Source of the DNA: Bacteroidaceae bacterium | GTDB lineage: Bacteria; Bacteroidota; Bacteroidia; Bacteroidales; Bacteroidaceae | Reading direction: 5' to 3' | Assembly: GCA_017960985.1 (NCBI GenBank) | Contig: JAGCYD010000073.1 | Location: forward strand, 1 to 54,415 | Length of the DNA: 54,415 bases | Shown: positions 18,792 through 27,846 of the stretch, piece by piece | Layout of the letters: each line of letters opens with the position of its first letter | Position numbering within the stretch: position 1 is the stretch's first letter | The notes under the pieces: model-generated | The model's database searches: none | What the model saw: the letters and a program-made list of their open reading frames with translations, nothing else | Told to the model about the DNA's origin: nothing | Program-made: the position numbers and the translations under genes

Positions 18792-19513
18792 AACGCATAC
18801 TCCTCCTTATCATAGCCCTCGTCGGCACTCTCCAGTTCTCAGTTCTCAGTTCTCAGTTCTCAGTTGGAGAAGCCTTCGCCCAGTCCTATCGCGACTATAT
18901 CCGTCGGGGCAACCGTCAGTATCGCGATAGCATCTACGACAAGGCACAGGTGCAGTACCAAAAGGGATTCGAGAAAGATTCAAACAGTGTGCAGATAAAC
19001 TACAACCTTGCCAACTCCCTCATGCTTCAGGGACAGCCCAAGGAAGCCATGCGCCTTTACGAGAAGGCCAGCAAGGTGGAACACAATCGCGTGCGCCGTC
19101 ATCAGATTTTCCACAACATGGGTGTCATTCTGCAAAGCCAGAAACAGTTCGGTCCTGCCGTTGAGGCCTACAAGGAAGCCCTGCGTTGCGACCCCTCCGA
19201 CAACGAGACACGCTACAACCTTGTCCTTTGTCAGCATCAGATGAAGAACCAACAGGACAACCAGAATCAAGACAAGAACCAAGACCAAAACGAGAACAAA
19301 GACAAGCAGGAGCAACAACAGCAGAAGCAACAGCAAGACCAGCAGCAGAAACAGGACAAGCAGGAGCAACAACAGCAGCAGGAGAACCAGATGAGCCGTG
19401 AAAATGCCGAACAAATGTTGAATGCTGCGATGCAAAACGAGCGACAGACACAGGACAAGGTGAAGAAGCAACTGCAGGAAGCCCGTCCCCGTCGCTTGCA
19501 AAAGCAGTGGTAG
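18788..19513 (+). CDS. batC: BatC, exported TPR protein with Gln-rich tail
   Basis: The 241-residue protein has a signal peptide, two to three TPR units (NSVQINYNLANSLMLQGQPKEA and the DNETRYNLVLC segment), a long Gln/Lys/Asp-rich low-complexity stretch (about residues 150-205) and a short conserved end, LQKQW. BatC is a periplasmic partner of BatA/BatB in the Bat system. Its signal-peptide codons contain 4.6 copies of AGTTCTC (18834-18865), another 7-bp repeat able to shift frame. A 22/23-bp repeat array begins at the stop codon. Confidence 0.88.
   Translation: MKRILLLIIALVGTLQFSVLSSQFSVGEAFAQSYRDYIRRGNRQYRDSIYDKAQVQYQKGFEKDSNSVQINYNLANSLMLQGQPKEAMRLYEKASKVEHNRVRRHQIFHNMGVILQSQKQFGPAVEAYKEALRCDPSDNETRYNLVLCQHQMKNQQDNQNQDKNQDQNENKDKQEQQQQKQQQDQQQKQDKQEQQQQQENQMSRENAEQMLNAAMQNERQTQDKVKKQLQEARPRRLQKQW
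18834..18865 (+). repeat. 4.6 perfect copies of AGTTCTC inside the batC signal peptide
   Basis: Copies at 18834, 18841, 18848 and 18855 plus a partial AGTT at 18862. Perfect repeats with a unit not divisible by three, 46 bases after the start codon. Confidence 0.92.
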
Positions 19514-19822
19514 TATAGTATTCCGAGGCCCCTTGCAATAGTATCCCGTCGCCCTTTGCAATACTAATTCAACTCCCCTCAACTATACCCCATATTGAGC
19601 ATACGGCAATCACCATGCAGTGAATACCGTATGCTTTTTAACTTTGCAGTAAGCAATTTTTCAGAGATTACCGTATGCTCGATACGAGGTATAATTACCC
19701 CCTCAAAAATCAATATTGTCTCGTCAAAAAATCAACACCGTTGATTTCGAAAATCATTAGTATTAAATTGCAAAATCATTACCGTTGATTTTGCAAATCA
19801 TCAGTGTTGATTTGATAGGGGT
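19512..19822 (+). repeat. Degenerate tandem array with 23- then 22-bp period between batC and batD
   Basis: Cores stand at exact intervals. AGTATAGTAT (19512), GCAATAGTAT (19535) and GCAATACTAA (19558) are 23 bp apart. TACCGTATGC occurs at 19625 and 19669 (2 x 22). AAATCA occurs at 19707, 19729, 19751, 19773 and 19795 (all 22). The bases between cores vary. Inverted repeats are superimposed, for example AGCATACGG / CCGTATGCT (19598-19635, followed by T5) and AAATCAAC / GTTGATTT (19729-19747). This array fills most of the gap of about 550 bp; I see no gene in it. The remainder (19823-20003) is AT-rich with no clear feature apart from an orphan TATCTTTG at 19967. Confidence 0.8.
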
Positions 19823-20003
19823 GTAAAATCCCTCGTTTTTCTTGCACATATTAAATTAAATTTCGTACATATTGCAACATCCCTACACCGATAACACGCA
19901 AATGTTGGGACAAGGATGACGGCCAGTGGGCTGTATTTGTCATATATCGCAAAATTTGTGCAAGCATATCTTTGTGTCTATGTGACATATTTTGATGTCT
20001 CGA

Positions 20004-20035
20004 TTTGATTTTGCGCTCGGTTTTCACTATCTTTG
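20004..20035 (+). promoter_or_regulatory. Consensus promoter for batD-batE
   Basis: TTTG at 20004-20007, 20-bp spacer, TATCTTTG at 20028-20035. It overlaps an in-frame TTG at 20033, which rules that codon out and places the batD start at ATG 20063. Confidence 0.87.
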
Positions 20036-20062
20036 TCGCGCGAAAGGATTTGGATTGACGCA

Positions 20063-21883
20063 ATGAAACGAACGATATTTTTTCTTGGCTGTTTACTATG
20101 TGTATTGGCTGCCTTAGCACAGGTGAAGGTAACGGTGCAGGCTCCGGCACAAACGGAGGAGGGGCAGCGCATCCGTGTGAGTTATGTGGTGAATACGCAG
20201 GATGTGGATGATATACAGGTGGGTGACTTCCCGGGGTTTGAACTATTGTTCGGACCGACGACTTCTTCGTCGAGCAGTTTCTCGATGATAAACGGAAAGA
20301 CGACACACTCCAGTCAGATGACTTTCTCCTACACATTGCTGGCACAGAAAGCCGGTTCCTATAAACTGCCTGTGGCTACGGTGAAGAGCGACGGAAAGTC
20401 GTACAAGAGCAATCAGGTGTCTATTGAGGTGTTGGAGGGTAATGGTAATTCGAACGGAAACGGGAACGCTAACGGGAACAGTGGCGGAGCAACCCGTATG
20501 CGTACGCAGGAGGCGGGTGACCGTATCACGGCCAATGACCTCTATATCACGGTGACGGCATCGAAGAAGCGGCTGTATGAGCAGGAGGCGGTGCTACTGA
20601 CCTACAAACTTTATACATTAGTGAGCATCGACCAGTGTATGGGAAAGATGCCCGACTTGGACGGATTCCATACACAGGAGATAGAATTGCCCCAGCAAAA
20701 GACGCTGAAATATGAGCGCATGAACGGCAAGAACTATGGCACGGTGGTGTGGAGCCAATATGTGTTGTTCCCACAGAAAACAGGAAAACTGACTGTGCCT
20801 GCCATCAACTTCGAAGCTGAGGTGGTGCAGCAGAACCGTAGCATCGACCCGTTTGATGCGTTCTTCAACGGCGGTTCGTCGCTGGTGCGTGTAAAGAAGA
20901 CGATTGTGGCTCCTGCTGTAGAACTGCAGGTAGAGCCTTTGCCTACGAAGCCTGCTAACTTCTCGGGCGCCGTTGGCTCGCAGTTCAATATCAGCGGTAC
21001 ATTGTCGCCCGAACAAGTGGATGCCAACGATGCCGTACAACTGCGGTTGGTTGTGAGTGGCGTGGGGAACATGAAACTGATGAAGGCCCCGACCGTACAA
21101 TGGCCGAAGGACTTTGAGACTTACGACCCCAAGGTGACGGACAAGACGAAAGTGGGCGTGAATGGTGCAAGCGGAAATGTGGTGTATGACTATACGGCTG
21201 TGCCGCGTCATGGTGGCAAGTATGCCATACCGCCCGTGGAGTTCTGCTATTTTGACACGAAGACGAATAGTTATAAGACGATACGCACCGACTCGTTCCA
21301 TGTGGCCGTAGCCAAGGGCGTGGGCAACGGAATACAAAGAATCAGGAATCAGGAGGATTTGACAGTGCTGAACAGCGACATCCGCTATATCAAGACGGGT
21401 GATGTGTCGCTGAATCCGAAGGGTAGTTCGTTCTTTGGCAGTACTGGATATTGGTTGTATTATCTGGGTGCGCTGTTGGTGTTCCTGCTGATGGTGGCTG
21501 TGTTCTATCGTCAGGCAAAGGCCAATGCGAATGTGGCGCGCCGTCGCGGAAAGAAGGCCGGGAAGGCTGCGGGTAAGCGACTGAAACAAGCTTCGAAACT
21601 GCTCAAGCAGGGAGAGGCGAATGCTTTCTACGACGAAGTAACGCGTGCGCTGTGGGGTTATGTTGGTGACAAACTGAATCTCCCCGTGGCAGAACTGAAC
21701 AAGGACAATGTGGGCGAGCAGTTGTCGCTGCGTGGCGTGGACGAAACTCTGACAAAGCGTTTCCTCGATGTACTGAGCGACTGTGAATTTGCACGCTATG
21801 CCCCGGGCGAACAGTCGGCTACAATGGATAAGTTGTACAACGATGCAGCAGAAGTGATTAACGAATTGGACGGAAGACTATGA
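20063..21883 (+). CDS. batD: BatD, exported membrane protein
   Basis: The protein of about 606 residues starts with a signal peptide (MKRTIFFLGCLLCVLAALAQ), followed by several beta-sandwich domains characteristic of BatD (VTVQAPAQTEEGQRIRVSY; GFELLFGP; TFSYTLLAQKAGSYKLP). A membrane helix lies near residues 463-486, then a basic stretch and a cytoplasmic helical domain that resembles the C-terminal part of the 15594 product. A short Asn/Gly linker (NSNGNGNANGNSGG) lies near residue 140. It belongs to the Bat aerotolerance system. batE overlaps its end by four bases. Confidence 0.9.
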   Translation: MKRTIFFLGCLLCVLAALAQVKVTVQAPAQTEEGQRIRVSYVVNTQDVDDIQVGDFPGFELLFGPTTSSSSSFSMINGKTTHSSQMTFSYTLLAQKAGSYKLPVATVKSDGKSYKSNQVSIEVLEGNGNSNGNGNANGNSGGATRMRTQEAGDRITANDLYITVTASKKRLYEQEAVLLTYKLYTLVSIDQCMGKMPDLDGFHTQEIELPQQKTLKYERMNGKNYGTVVWSQYVLFPQKTGKLTVPAINFEAEVVQQNRSIDPFDAFFNGGSSLVRVKKTIVAPAVELQVEPLPTKPANFSGAVGSQFNISGTLSPEQVDANDAVQLRLVVSGVGNMKLMKAPTVQWPKDFETYDPKVTDKTKVGVNGASGNVVYDYTAVPRHGGKYAIPPVEFCYFDTKTNSYKTIRTDSFHVAVAKGVGNGIQRIRNQEDLTVLNSDIRYIKTGDVSLNPKGSSFFGSTGYWLYYLGALLVFLLMVAVFYRQAKANANVARRRGKKAGKAAGKRLKQASKLLKQGEANAFYDEVTRALWGYVGDKLNLPVAELNKDNVGEQLSLRGVDETLTKRFLDVLSDCEFARYAPGEQSATMDKLYNDAAEVINELDGRL

Positions 21884-22638
21884 AACGAACAATAGTATTT
21901 ACCATTTACCAATTACTATTTACGATTGGTTTGCTGGCCACGAATGTCGACTCGCTGAAAGCGGTGGCGGATAGTGTTTATGCCAAAGAGGATTTTGACA
22001 AGGCCGCCCAATTGTATCATAGAATTGCCAAAGTAGGGGAGAGCGCTACGATATGCTACAACCTCGGTAATTGTTATTATCGCAAGGATGATATTGCCAA
22101 GGCTATACTCTGGTATGAGCGTGCGGCCATGTTGAGTCCGGGCGACGAGGACATACGCTTCAATCTGGATATGGCACGGAGTAAGACCATCGACCGTGTT
22201 GTGCCCCAACATGAGTTTTTCTTCGTGGGTTGGTACAAATCGATGGTGAACTGGATGAGTGTGGATGCATGGGCATGGCTCGGTATCGTATTGTTTGTGT
22301 TGTCACTGGTATCTTTGTCGATATATATATATGGTGGCGCGTTGTGGTTGCGCAAAGTGGGCTTCACCTTAGCGGTAGTCCTGGTGTTGTGTGCCGTATT
22401 GGCCAATGTATGTGCTGCCTCGCAGCGTGGAAGGATGAATGAACGACGGGGTGCCATCGTAATGGTGCCCTCGGCCGTTGTAAAGAGCACTCCTTCTAAG
22501 TCGGGAAGCGATTTGTTCGTGCTTCACGAAGGTACAGCCGTGAAAATCAAGGATGATTCGCTGAGTGAATGGTGCGAGGTGTCGTTGGCTGACGGCAAAC
22601 AGGGGTGGATTGAAAAGCGTATGATAGAGGTTATATGA
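21880..22638 (+). CDS. batE: BatE, TPR and SH3-like membrane protein
   Basis: The 252-residue protein has a signal-like N-terminus, TPR units (YAKEDFDKAAQLYHRIA; YYRKDDIAKAILWYERA), two membrane segments (about residues 127-148 and 155-180) and a C-terminal bacterial SH3-like domain (VVKSTPSKSGSDLFVLHEGT to QGWIEKR). This architecture is that of BatE. The signal-peptide codons again contain degenerate 7-bp repeats (21897-21924). The start overlaps batD by 4 bp; the next gene starts 1 bp after the stop. Confidence 0.88.
   Translation: MKRTIVFTIYQLLFTIGLLATNVDSLKAVADSVYAKEDFDKAAQLYHRIAKVGESATICYNLGNCYYRKDDIAKAILWYERAAMLSPGDEDIRFNLDMARSKTIDRVVPQHEFFFVGWYKSMVNWMSVDAWAWLGIVLFVLSLVSLSIYIYGGALWLRKVGFTLAVVLVLCAVLANVCAASQRGRMNERRGAIVMVPSAVVKSTPSKSGSDLFVLHEGTAVKIKDDSLSEWCEVSLADGKQGWIEKRMIEVI
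21897..21924 (+). repeat. Degenerate 7-bp repeats in the batE signal peptide
   Basis: ATTTACC, ATTTACC, AATTACT, ATTTACG at 7-bp steps; the third such case in this gene cluster. Confidence 0.7.
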
Positions 22639-22639
22639 T

Positions 22640-23341
22640 ATGCTGGAACAACTGATAGACCTCGACAACCGTATTTTCCTTATGCTGAACGGAAGTGATT
22701 CGGTGTATTGGGACGCCCTGATGTGGATTATTTCGGACAAACTTACATGGGTGCCGATGCTGTTGGTGCTGTTATATGTATTGGCGAAGAATTGCGAGGG
22801 TTGGGGAGAATGGTTATTGATGGTTCTGGCGCTGGTTCTGGTTGTCGTAGTAGCCGACCGCGTGTCGAGCGGATTGATAAAACCTATGGTGGCACGATGG
22901 CGACCTACGCATGCGGCTGAATTTGTACATTCGATAGATACGGTATATGGGTATCGCGGAGGTCGCTATGGGTTCGTGTCAAGTCATGCGGCGAATACCT
23001 TTGCGGTGGCAGTTTTCCTATGGCTCTTACTGCGCAGTAAGATGGTAGGTTTGTCACTATTGGTATGGGCAATGCTGTCGTCGTATTCGCGGGTATATTT
23101 AGGCGTACATTACCCGGGTGATATTTTTTGTGGTGCATTGCTGGGTGTCATCTCGGGCGCATTGGTATATGCAGGATTCTCCTATGCAGAGCGTCACTTG
23201 TATGGGGTAAAAGGCCGTTACGGTTCGGCTTATACACGGGGCGGATTCCTTACTGAGGATATGAATCTGCTCCTATTTGCCTTGATGGGTACTTATTGCT
23301 GTGCGATGGTGGGAGGCTTGGTTCTTGCCTCGCAGACTTAG
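22640..23341 (+). CDS. PAP2-family membrane phosphatase
   Basis: The 233-residue polytopic membrane protein has the three phosphatase motifs of the PAP2/acid phosphatase superfamily: KPMVARWRP at residues 81-89, SSHA with the catalytic His near 116, and SRVYLGVHYPGD at 150-161. Likely substrates are lipid phosphates such as undecaprenyl or phosphatidylglycerol phosphate, or lipid A phosphate; the sequence does not decide. It is joined to the Bat cluster with a 1-bp gap. Its stop overlaps the tamB stop on the other strand by 3 bp. Confidence 0.88.
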   Translation: MLEQLIDLDNRIFLMLNGSDSVYWDALMWIISDKLTWVPMLLVLLYVLAKNCEGWGEWLLMVLALVLVVVVADRVSSGLIKPMVARWRPTHAAEFVHSIDTVYGYRGGRYGFVSSHAANTFAVAVFLWLLLRSKMVGLSLLVWAMLSSYSRVYLGVHYPGDIFCGALLGVISGALVYAGFSYAERHLYGVKGRYGSAYTRGGFLTEDMNLLLFALMGTYCCAMVGGLVLASQT

Positions 23342-26300
23342 TGACTCTTGTTCTTCTTCGCGTGGCGGGTGAACAAGTCGCGCACATTTGAAAAGTCTTT
23401 CTTTAGAACCACACCCACTCCTTGTGTCGTCAGTGCCGATTTGGTGAAGTACCGGTCGTTTGTTTCACTATAGGCTTTCAGTGCGACAGACCCTGACCGT
23501 GTCAGTAAGTATTTCAGGTCGAAGTCACCGATGAAACTGCTCGTTGTCACGGTGCTGTTGCGATAACCAAAGTTGCCATTGATTAAAAGACGGTTGTTTA
23601 ACAGGTTGCCTTGTAGTGTACCCTCCACATCCATATCGTTCCAGCCATCGTCGCCCGTGCGAAGGTTGGCTCCAAAGTTCCAGTTGTTACTTCCGATGAT
23701 ATTAGACAGCGCCTTGTTGAGCGTTCCTGACAGTGTACTTGATAGCAGCGAATTGACAGCCGTAGAACTTTGTGCCTGATATTCGTTGGCATAGTCGTAG
23801 GCATAGAAACGACCTATGCCAAGCAAATAGATGACTTGCATATTCCTTTCTTCCTCCGTACTGATAAGGGAGCGTACCATTTGTTTCTCGTCTTCGTTTA
23901 CATTCAGGATGTCGAAGTCGAACGAGATTTGCGGTTCCCGTGCCTTTCCTCCGATATTCATGAGGCAGTTCACGCGTGCAGAACTGTTGGAGAAACTTCC
24001 TTTTGCCGATAAGTCGTTAAGTGAAACGCCCGATACGGTATGCACGGCTTGCAGGTTTAGGTCGGCATCGTATGGGTCTCCGTTGAAGACAATCGTTCCT
24101 CCATTGCTGAAATCGAACCGTTTGTGAATGACTTCCTGTAGGGAAAGTCCGTATGTACCACGCTCTATATTATAAGTGCCATAGAGGTTGAACGCTCCCT
24201 TGTTGTAGTAATGTGCCAGCATGTGCCCGTTTCCGTTGAGCGAAATCATATCGCCCGACCGCGCGTCCATCAACAAGTTCAGCGTCGATTCGTTGGTGAT
24301 GTCCAAATCGAAGTCGATGTACATGTCGCCGCTTGGTTGCTTCACCTCCTCGGTTTCTTCCTTATTTTCTTCGATGTTGTACATCCTTGCTCTTCGGTTG
24401 ACATAGGAAATAAATGGTGTTTCGGTCAGTTTGTCGGACAATGTTGTATTGTAGGTCAGTGAAGTCCTGCGCTGTGGTGTGGCTTTGATGCCAATTCTCG
24501 TATAACCAGAATGTCCCTCTAGTGAAACTTCTCCAGTAGCATATACCGTTCCGTAGAAAGGCATATCGCCAAACTCGCGGAAGTCATATCCCAGAATATT
24601 ATTGCCATCTACCTTGACATTGAACGACAGATTGTTGAAATGCTCATGGTGCAGTTTTCCAGATACCCGTGCCGAATGTTCTTCCTTGCCAGGTTCGCCT
24701 TGTGGGTCATATATCCGCGCATCGGTAAAATAGATGTTGTCCGGTCGCATTTGCACGGAGTCGTTCACGATGTGGTAACGTACTCCGATGGAAGGTATGC
24801 CAAGGCTGGCTTCTTCGACCAGTGCATCGCCTTCGATGTTCACGCCTTTGAACGGGCCGAAGATATGTACCCAACCCGATGCTCTTCCTTGCAGATTGTC
24901 AAAGATAGCATTCGTCCATTTGTTGAGGAAATACAGGTTGGCGTGTTGCGTGTTCACATGCAAGTCGATGCCGTGATACTCGATATCCTTTTTCGGTGTG
25001 ATGTATCCTTGCACCAGTGTCTGTCCACCAATAGGTGCATCTTGTATGTGTCCATCCAGATAGATAGAGTAGGGACGGTCGCCCCAGTTCAGGTGAATAT
25101 CCAAATCGCCCAGCGTAGCATAGTTGAGCGCAAACTGTGGTATCTTCAGGTAGGCATCGGCGTGAGGAGAGGAAAAGAGGGAATGTGCATACGCATCGCC
25201 CGTTGCTTCGCCAGTCAGTTCTACGGCATGGAAGTTTATGAGCGAGAAGATATACTCGAGATTGACATTCTGCAATTGGGCGTGTAAAATGTCCTCTTCG
25301 TTCTTCGAAGCTTTTCCCTCGACGCGAACGAAGTGGTCTCCCTTGCTGATGCAGAAACTATCAACTTTCAGTACATCGTCGTAATAGCTCATGCTGCCTG
25401 GGTGTACGCTCCAAAGCGTATCGCTTACAATTAAATTCGACGGCAATATCGTTCCTTCGAATCCTTGTTTTCCTTGGGCACCTTCCCACAAGTGGGAGAC
25501 AATACTGATATCTCCTGCGTAGAGTGGTGTGCCTTGGTTGTTCCAATACAGGCGCGTGAGCATTTTTTTGTCGAAGCCTTGTGTGTCGGCGCCGAAGTTT
25601 ACGAATTTGCCCTTCATCAATCGTTGGAGTTGGATGGAGGAGATGAAAGATTCGTAGTTACTTTCCATTCGCATTTCCACATTCCTCAGTTGCTCACTGC
25701 CGTACTGAATATCGGGTGCCGACAGCGTTGCCCATAGTGCCGACGAGGCGATATCAATCTCTCCATAGGCTGTGACGGGCGAGGAAAAAGTGACGGGAAT
25801 GTCGAATAGACGACGCAAAGGTTCGGCATTGTATGCCCGAATGGTAAATGCCCCATAGTCGGAACTGTTGGCATCGATGCCTTTTTCTGCTTTTACTGTA
25901 GGGAGATAGTTGCTCACCATCTGGCGCACCTTTTCTATCAGGGTCTTGGGGTTGAAGTTTCCTTCAGCCTGAGCCTCTAAGAAGGGACTGATGAGAATGA
26001 TTTGTTGTTTGTCGTCGGTCTTTTTCGAGGTAATGTGTATGTCGCCTGGGTGATAGGTGCCTTCTGCGTTGTTCATAGCGAAGTCGTTGACTTGCAGTGT
26101 GCCGGTCATCGTCTTGATGGACCTGCCTTGCAGATTTACATCGACCTGTCCAGAGAAGTCCGTAGCCTCATATTTTTTTGTCAGGTTGAGTACATTGGGA
26201 TTGAATGAGGCAATGTCAGCATGTCCTTGAATGAGGAATGTCGGAAGGTCGAAACACCCCTCGGCTAATAGTGATAGGTTTTCGTCCTTCACACGGATTT

Positions 26301-27714
26301 TTCCTTGGTATTTCTTGTTCAGTATCTTTCCGTCGAATGCAATATTCCGGTAGCGGTATCCTTTGTACTCCAGTTCCTGTATAATGCTCGTTAGCGTGAG
26401 ATTGGGCTGCTTGCTGACTTTTCCTTTTGCATTCAGATGGAGTGTGGCCGTACCCAGTTCTTTCTTGTCCAAAAGTGTGCCTAAGTCCAACTTTTCTCCA
26501 GTTACCTTGGCGTCAATGTTTCCATTAGTGTACCCTCGGCCTAGAACTGCCATTTGTCCAACCGAGGTCTCGGCCTTTATGTTGGCATCTACGGCTTGTT
26601 TGCTCCATGAAAGGAGTCCGTTGGCCGTGATGTCTCCGATGCGACTTACAATAGAATTGTCAGAGAGTTTCGTTAGCCAACTATTGTCGATGTATAGTTT
26701 CTGGATATGAACTGTAGCCTCAGTCTCGTCCTTTCCACTTGTCAGGTTACTGGCTGTTCCTGTTGCGCGTACCCCGATATTACCATTTCCGTCCTGTAAG
26801 TCGAGTGAGGTGATATTCAAATGGTCGCCTGTTCCGTTGAAGTATAGATTGAGGTCGGCGGTTTCGTCTATTTCGTTGGCCTTAGGCACAAAAAGTGTCA
26901 AGTCTTTGGTGGAGACATGCGCTTTGGCGTGTCCTTCGTATGACAGTTTGTCCATGCCTCCGAAGGGGACGACTCCCTGTGCATTTAGATAAGGAATGCT
27001 TAACTGTGAGTTAGGTAGTTGAAGGTCAAAGTTCGATAGGCGTGTTCCGTTTCTTCCCGACAATAGGCCGAAGGTAAGTGACTGTATGCATAGTCCGCAG
27101 TCTTCGCATCCCTCCAGTCGCTTGACTTTTAGATTCAGTGAATCTTTTGTCAGGGCATTTAGCTGGGCATTGGCATTCAATCCCGTGATGTGTAGGTGGG
27201 CGGTGTCCAGTCCTTTCTTTCGAGGTTTCCACCGTTGATTCCAAGTTATGTCGGCTCGTCTGATTAGTATCTGATTGATACGTAGGTCAATGGGCTTAGA
27301 TTCGGTGTTGTCCTTACTGGAGAGGGCGTCGATGAGGAACTGCATGTTGGTGGCTGTGTCCGCTTTGTTTTGGTAGATGTTGGCCCGCACACCGAATAGT
27401 TGCGCGTTACCGATTCGAATGCGGCCGTGTAGCAGTTCCTTAATCTCCATTCTGGCCGTGAGGCGTGCAGCGCTGAGTAGTTCTTCCTTTTGTAGGTCGG
27501 CCATCGTCAGCCCATCGATGACGATGCGACCATTCCATCCGATATATAGTTTCTCCACCCCGACACGAGTGCCGAGTGTAGCCTCTAGCGCTGTCTCCGC
27601 ACCGTTTGCCAACCATCGCTGTACCAAGGGCAGTCGCGGCAAAACCGTAACGGCCAGATATAACCCCACGGCTATACCTGTAACCCATCGGAATATCCCT
27701 TTTGTCCTCAACAT
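23338..27714 (-). CDS. tamB: TamB/AsmA-like translocation and assembly module protein
   Basis: This very long protein (about 1458 residues) has an N-terminal membrane anchor (GIFRWVTGIAVGLYLAVTVL), an AsmA-like N-terminal part (VEKLYIGWNGRIVIDGL), a long periplasmic beta-strand region, and the C-terminal TamB (DUF490) domain with LGIGRFYAYDYANEYQ and LNKALSNIIGSNNWNFG. TamB-like proteins bridge inner and outer membranes and take part in outer membrane protein or lipid transport. The start at 27714 is chosen because a consensus promoter lies just upstream; a longer frame to 27774 would overlap the promoter. Confidence 0.9.
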   Translation of the reverse strand: MLRTKGIFRWVTGIAVGLYLAVTVLPRLPLVQRWLANGAETALEATLGTRVGVEKLYIGWNGRIVIDGLTMADLQKEELLSAARLTARMEIKELLHGRIRIGNAQLFGVRANIYQNKADTATNMQFLIDALSSKDNTESKPIDLRINQILIRRADITWNQRWKPRKKGLDTAHLHITGLNANAQLNALTKDSLNLKVKRLEGCEDCGLCIQSLTFGLLSGRNGTRLSNFDLQLPNSQLSIPYLNAQGVVPFGGMDKLSYEGHAKAHVSTKDLTLFVPKANEIDETADLNLYFNGTGDHLNITSLDLQDGNGNIGVRATGTASNLTSGKDETEATVHIQKLYIDNSWLTKLSDNSIVSRIGDITANGLLSWSKQAVDANIKAETSVGQMAVLGRGYTNGNIDAKVTGEKLDLGTLLDKKELGTATLHLNAKGKVSKQPNLTLTSIIQELEYKGYRYRNIAFDGKILNKKYQGKIRVKDENLSLLAEGCFDLPTFLIQGHADIASFNPNVLNLTKKYEATDFSGQVDVNLQGRSIKTMTGTLQVNDFAMNNAEGTYHPGDIHITSKKTDDKQQIILISPFLEAQAEGNFNPKTLIEKVRQMVSNYLPTVKAEKGIDANSSDYGAFTIRAYNAEPLRRLFDIPVTFSSPVTAYGEIDIASSALWATLSAPDIQYGSEQLRNVEMRMESNYESFISSIQLQRLMKGKFVNFGADTQGFDKKMLTRLYWNNQGTPLYAGDISIVSHLWEGAQGKQGFEGTILPSNLIVSDTLWSVHPGSMSYYDDVLKVDSFCISKGDHFVRVEGKASKNEEDILHAQLQNVNLEYIFSLINFHAVELTGEATGDAYAHSLFSSPHADAYLKIPQFALNYATLGDLDIHLNWGDRPYSIYLDGHIQDAPIGGQTLVQGYITPKKDIEYHGIDLHVNTQHANLYFLNKWTNAIFDNLQGRASGWVHIFGPFKGVNIEGDALVEEASLGIPSIGVRYHIVNDSVQMRPDNIYFTDARIYDPQGEPGKEEHSARVSGKLHHEHFNNLSFNVKVDGNNILGYDFREFGDMPFYGTVYATGEVSLEGHSGYTRIGIKATPQRRTSLTYNTTLSDKLTETPFISYVNRRARMYNIEENKEETEEVKQPSGDMYIDFDLDITNESTLNLLMDARSGDMISLNGNGHMLAHYYNKGAFNLYGTYNIERGTYGLSLQEVIHKRFDFSNGGTIVFNGDPYDADLNLQAVHTVSGVSLNDLSAKGSFSNSSARVNCLMNIGGKAREPQISFDFDILNVNEDEKQMVRSLISTEEERNMQVIYLLGIGRFYAYDYANEYQAQSSTAVNSLLSSTLSGTLNKALSNIIGSNNWNFGANLRTGDDGWNDMDVEGTLQGNLLNNRLLINGNFGYRNSTVTTSSFIGDFDLKYLLTRSGSVALKAYSETNDRYFTKSALTTQGVGVVLKKDFSNVRDLFTRHAKKNKSH

Positions 27715-27729
27715 GTCCGTATGCTTAGA

Positions 27730-27761
27730 CAAAGGTACAAATAAGTGATTATAAACACAAA
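27730..27761 (-). promoter_or_regulatory. Consensus promoter of tamB
   Basis: On the minus strand, TTTG (plus 27758-27761), a 20-bp spacer and TACCTTTG (plus 27730-27737). The expected start of transcription is about 10 nt before the ATG at 27714, so the leader is very short. Confidence 0.85.
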
Positions 27762-27777
27762 TTTGCATTTGCATATT

Positions 27778-27809
27778 TTTGCCTATATCATAAAGAATTA
27801 CTATCTTTA
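27778..27809 (+). promoter_or_regulatory. Promoter of the nqr operon
   Basis: TTTG at 27778-27781, 20-bp spacer, TATCTTTA at 27802-27809 (one mismatch from TAnnTTTG). It lies back to back with the tamB promoter; the two -33 elements are 16 bp apart. Confidence 0.75.
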
Positions 27810-27846
27810 CACCCGTTTAGCGAATCATAAATTTATTGTTAACAAT

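Noticed and set aside
19512-19822. CRISPR array
   Set aside because: Conserved cores are only 6-10 bases, spacers 12-16 bases, the core drifts along the array, and no cas genes are near.
20033-20062. TTG 20033 as the batD start
   Set aside because: It lies inside the -7 promoter element; the signal peptide starts naturally at ATG 20063.
20618-21589. A 323-codon open frame antisense to batD
   Set aside because: Shadow of batD; no membrane segment or motif, and no promoter.
27715-27774. Longer N-terminus for TamB
   Set aside because: The extension crosses a consensus promoter and places 20 polar residues before the membrane anchor.
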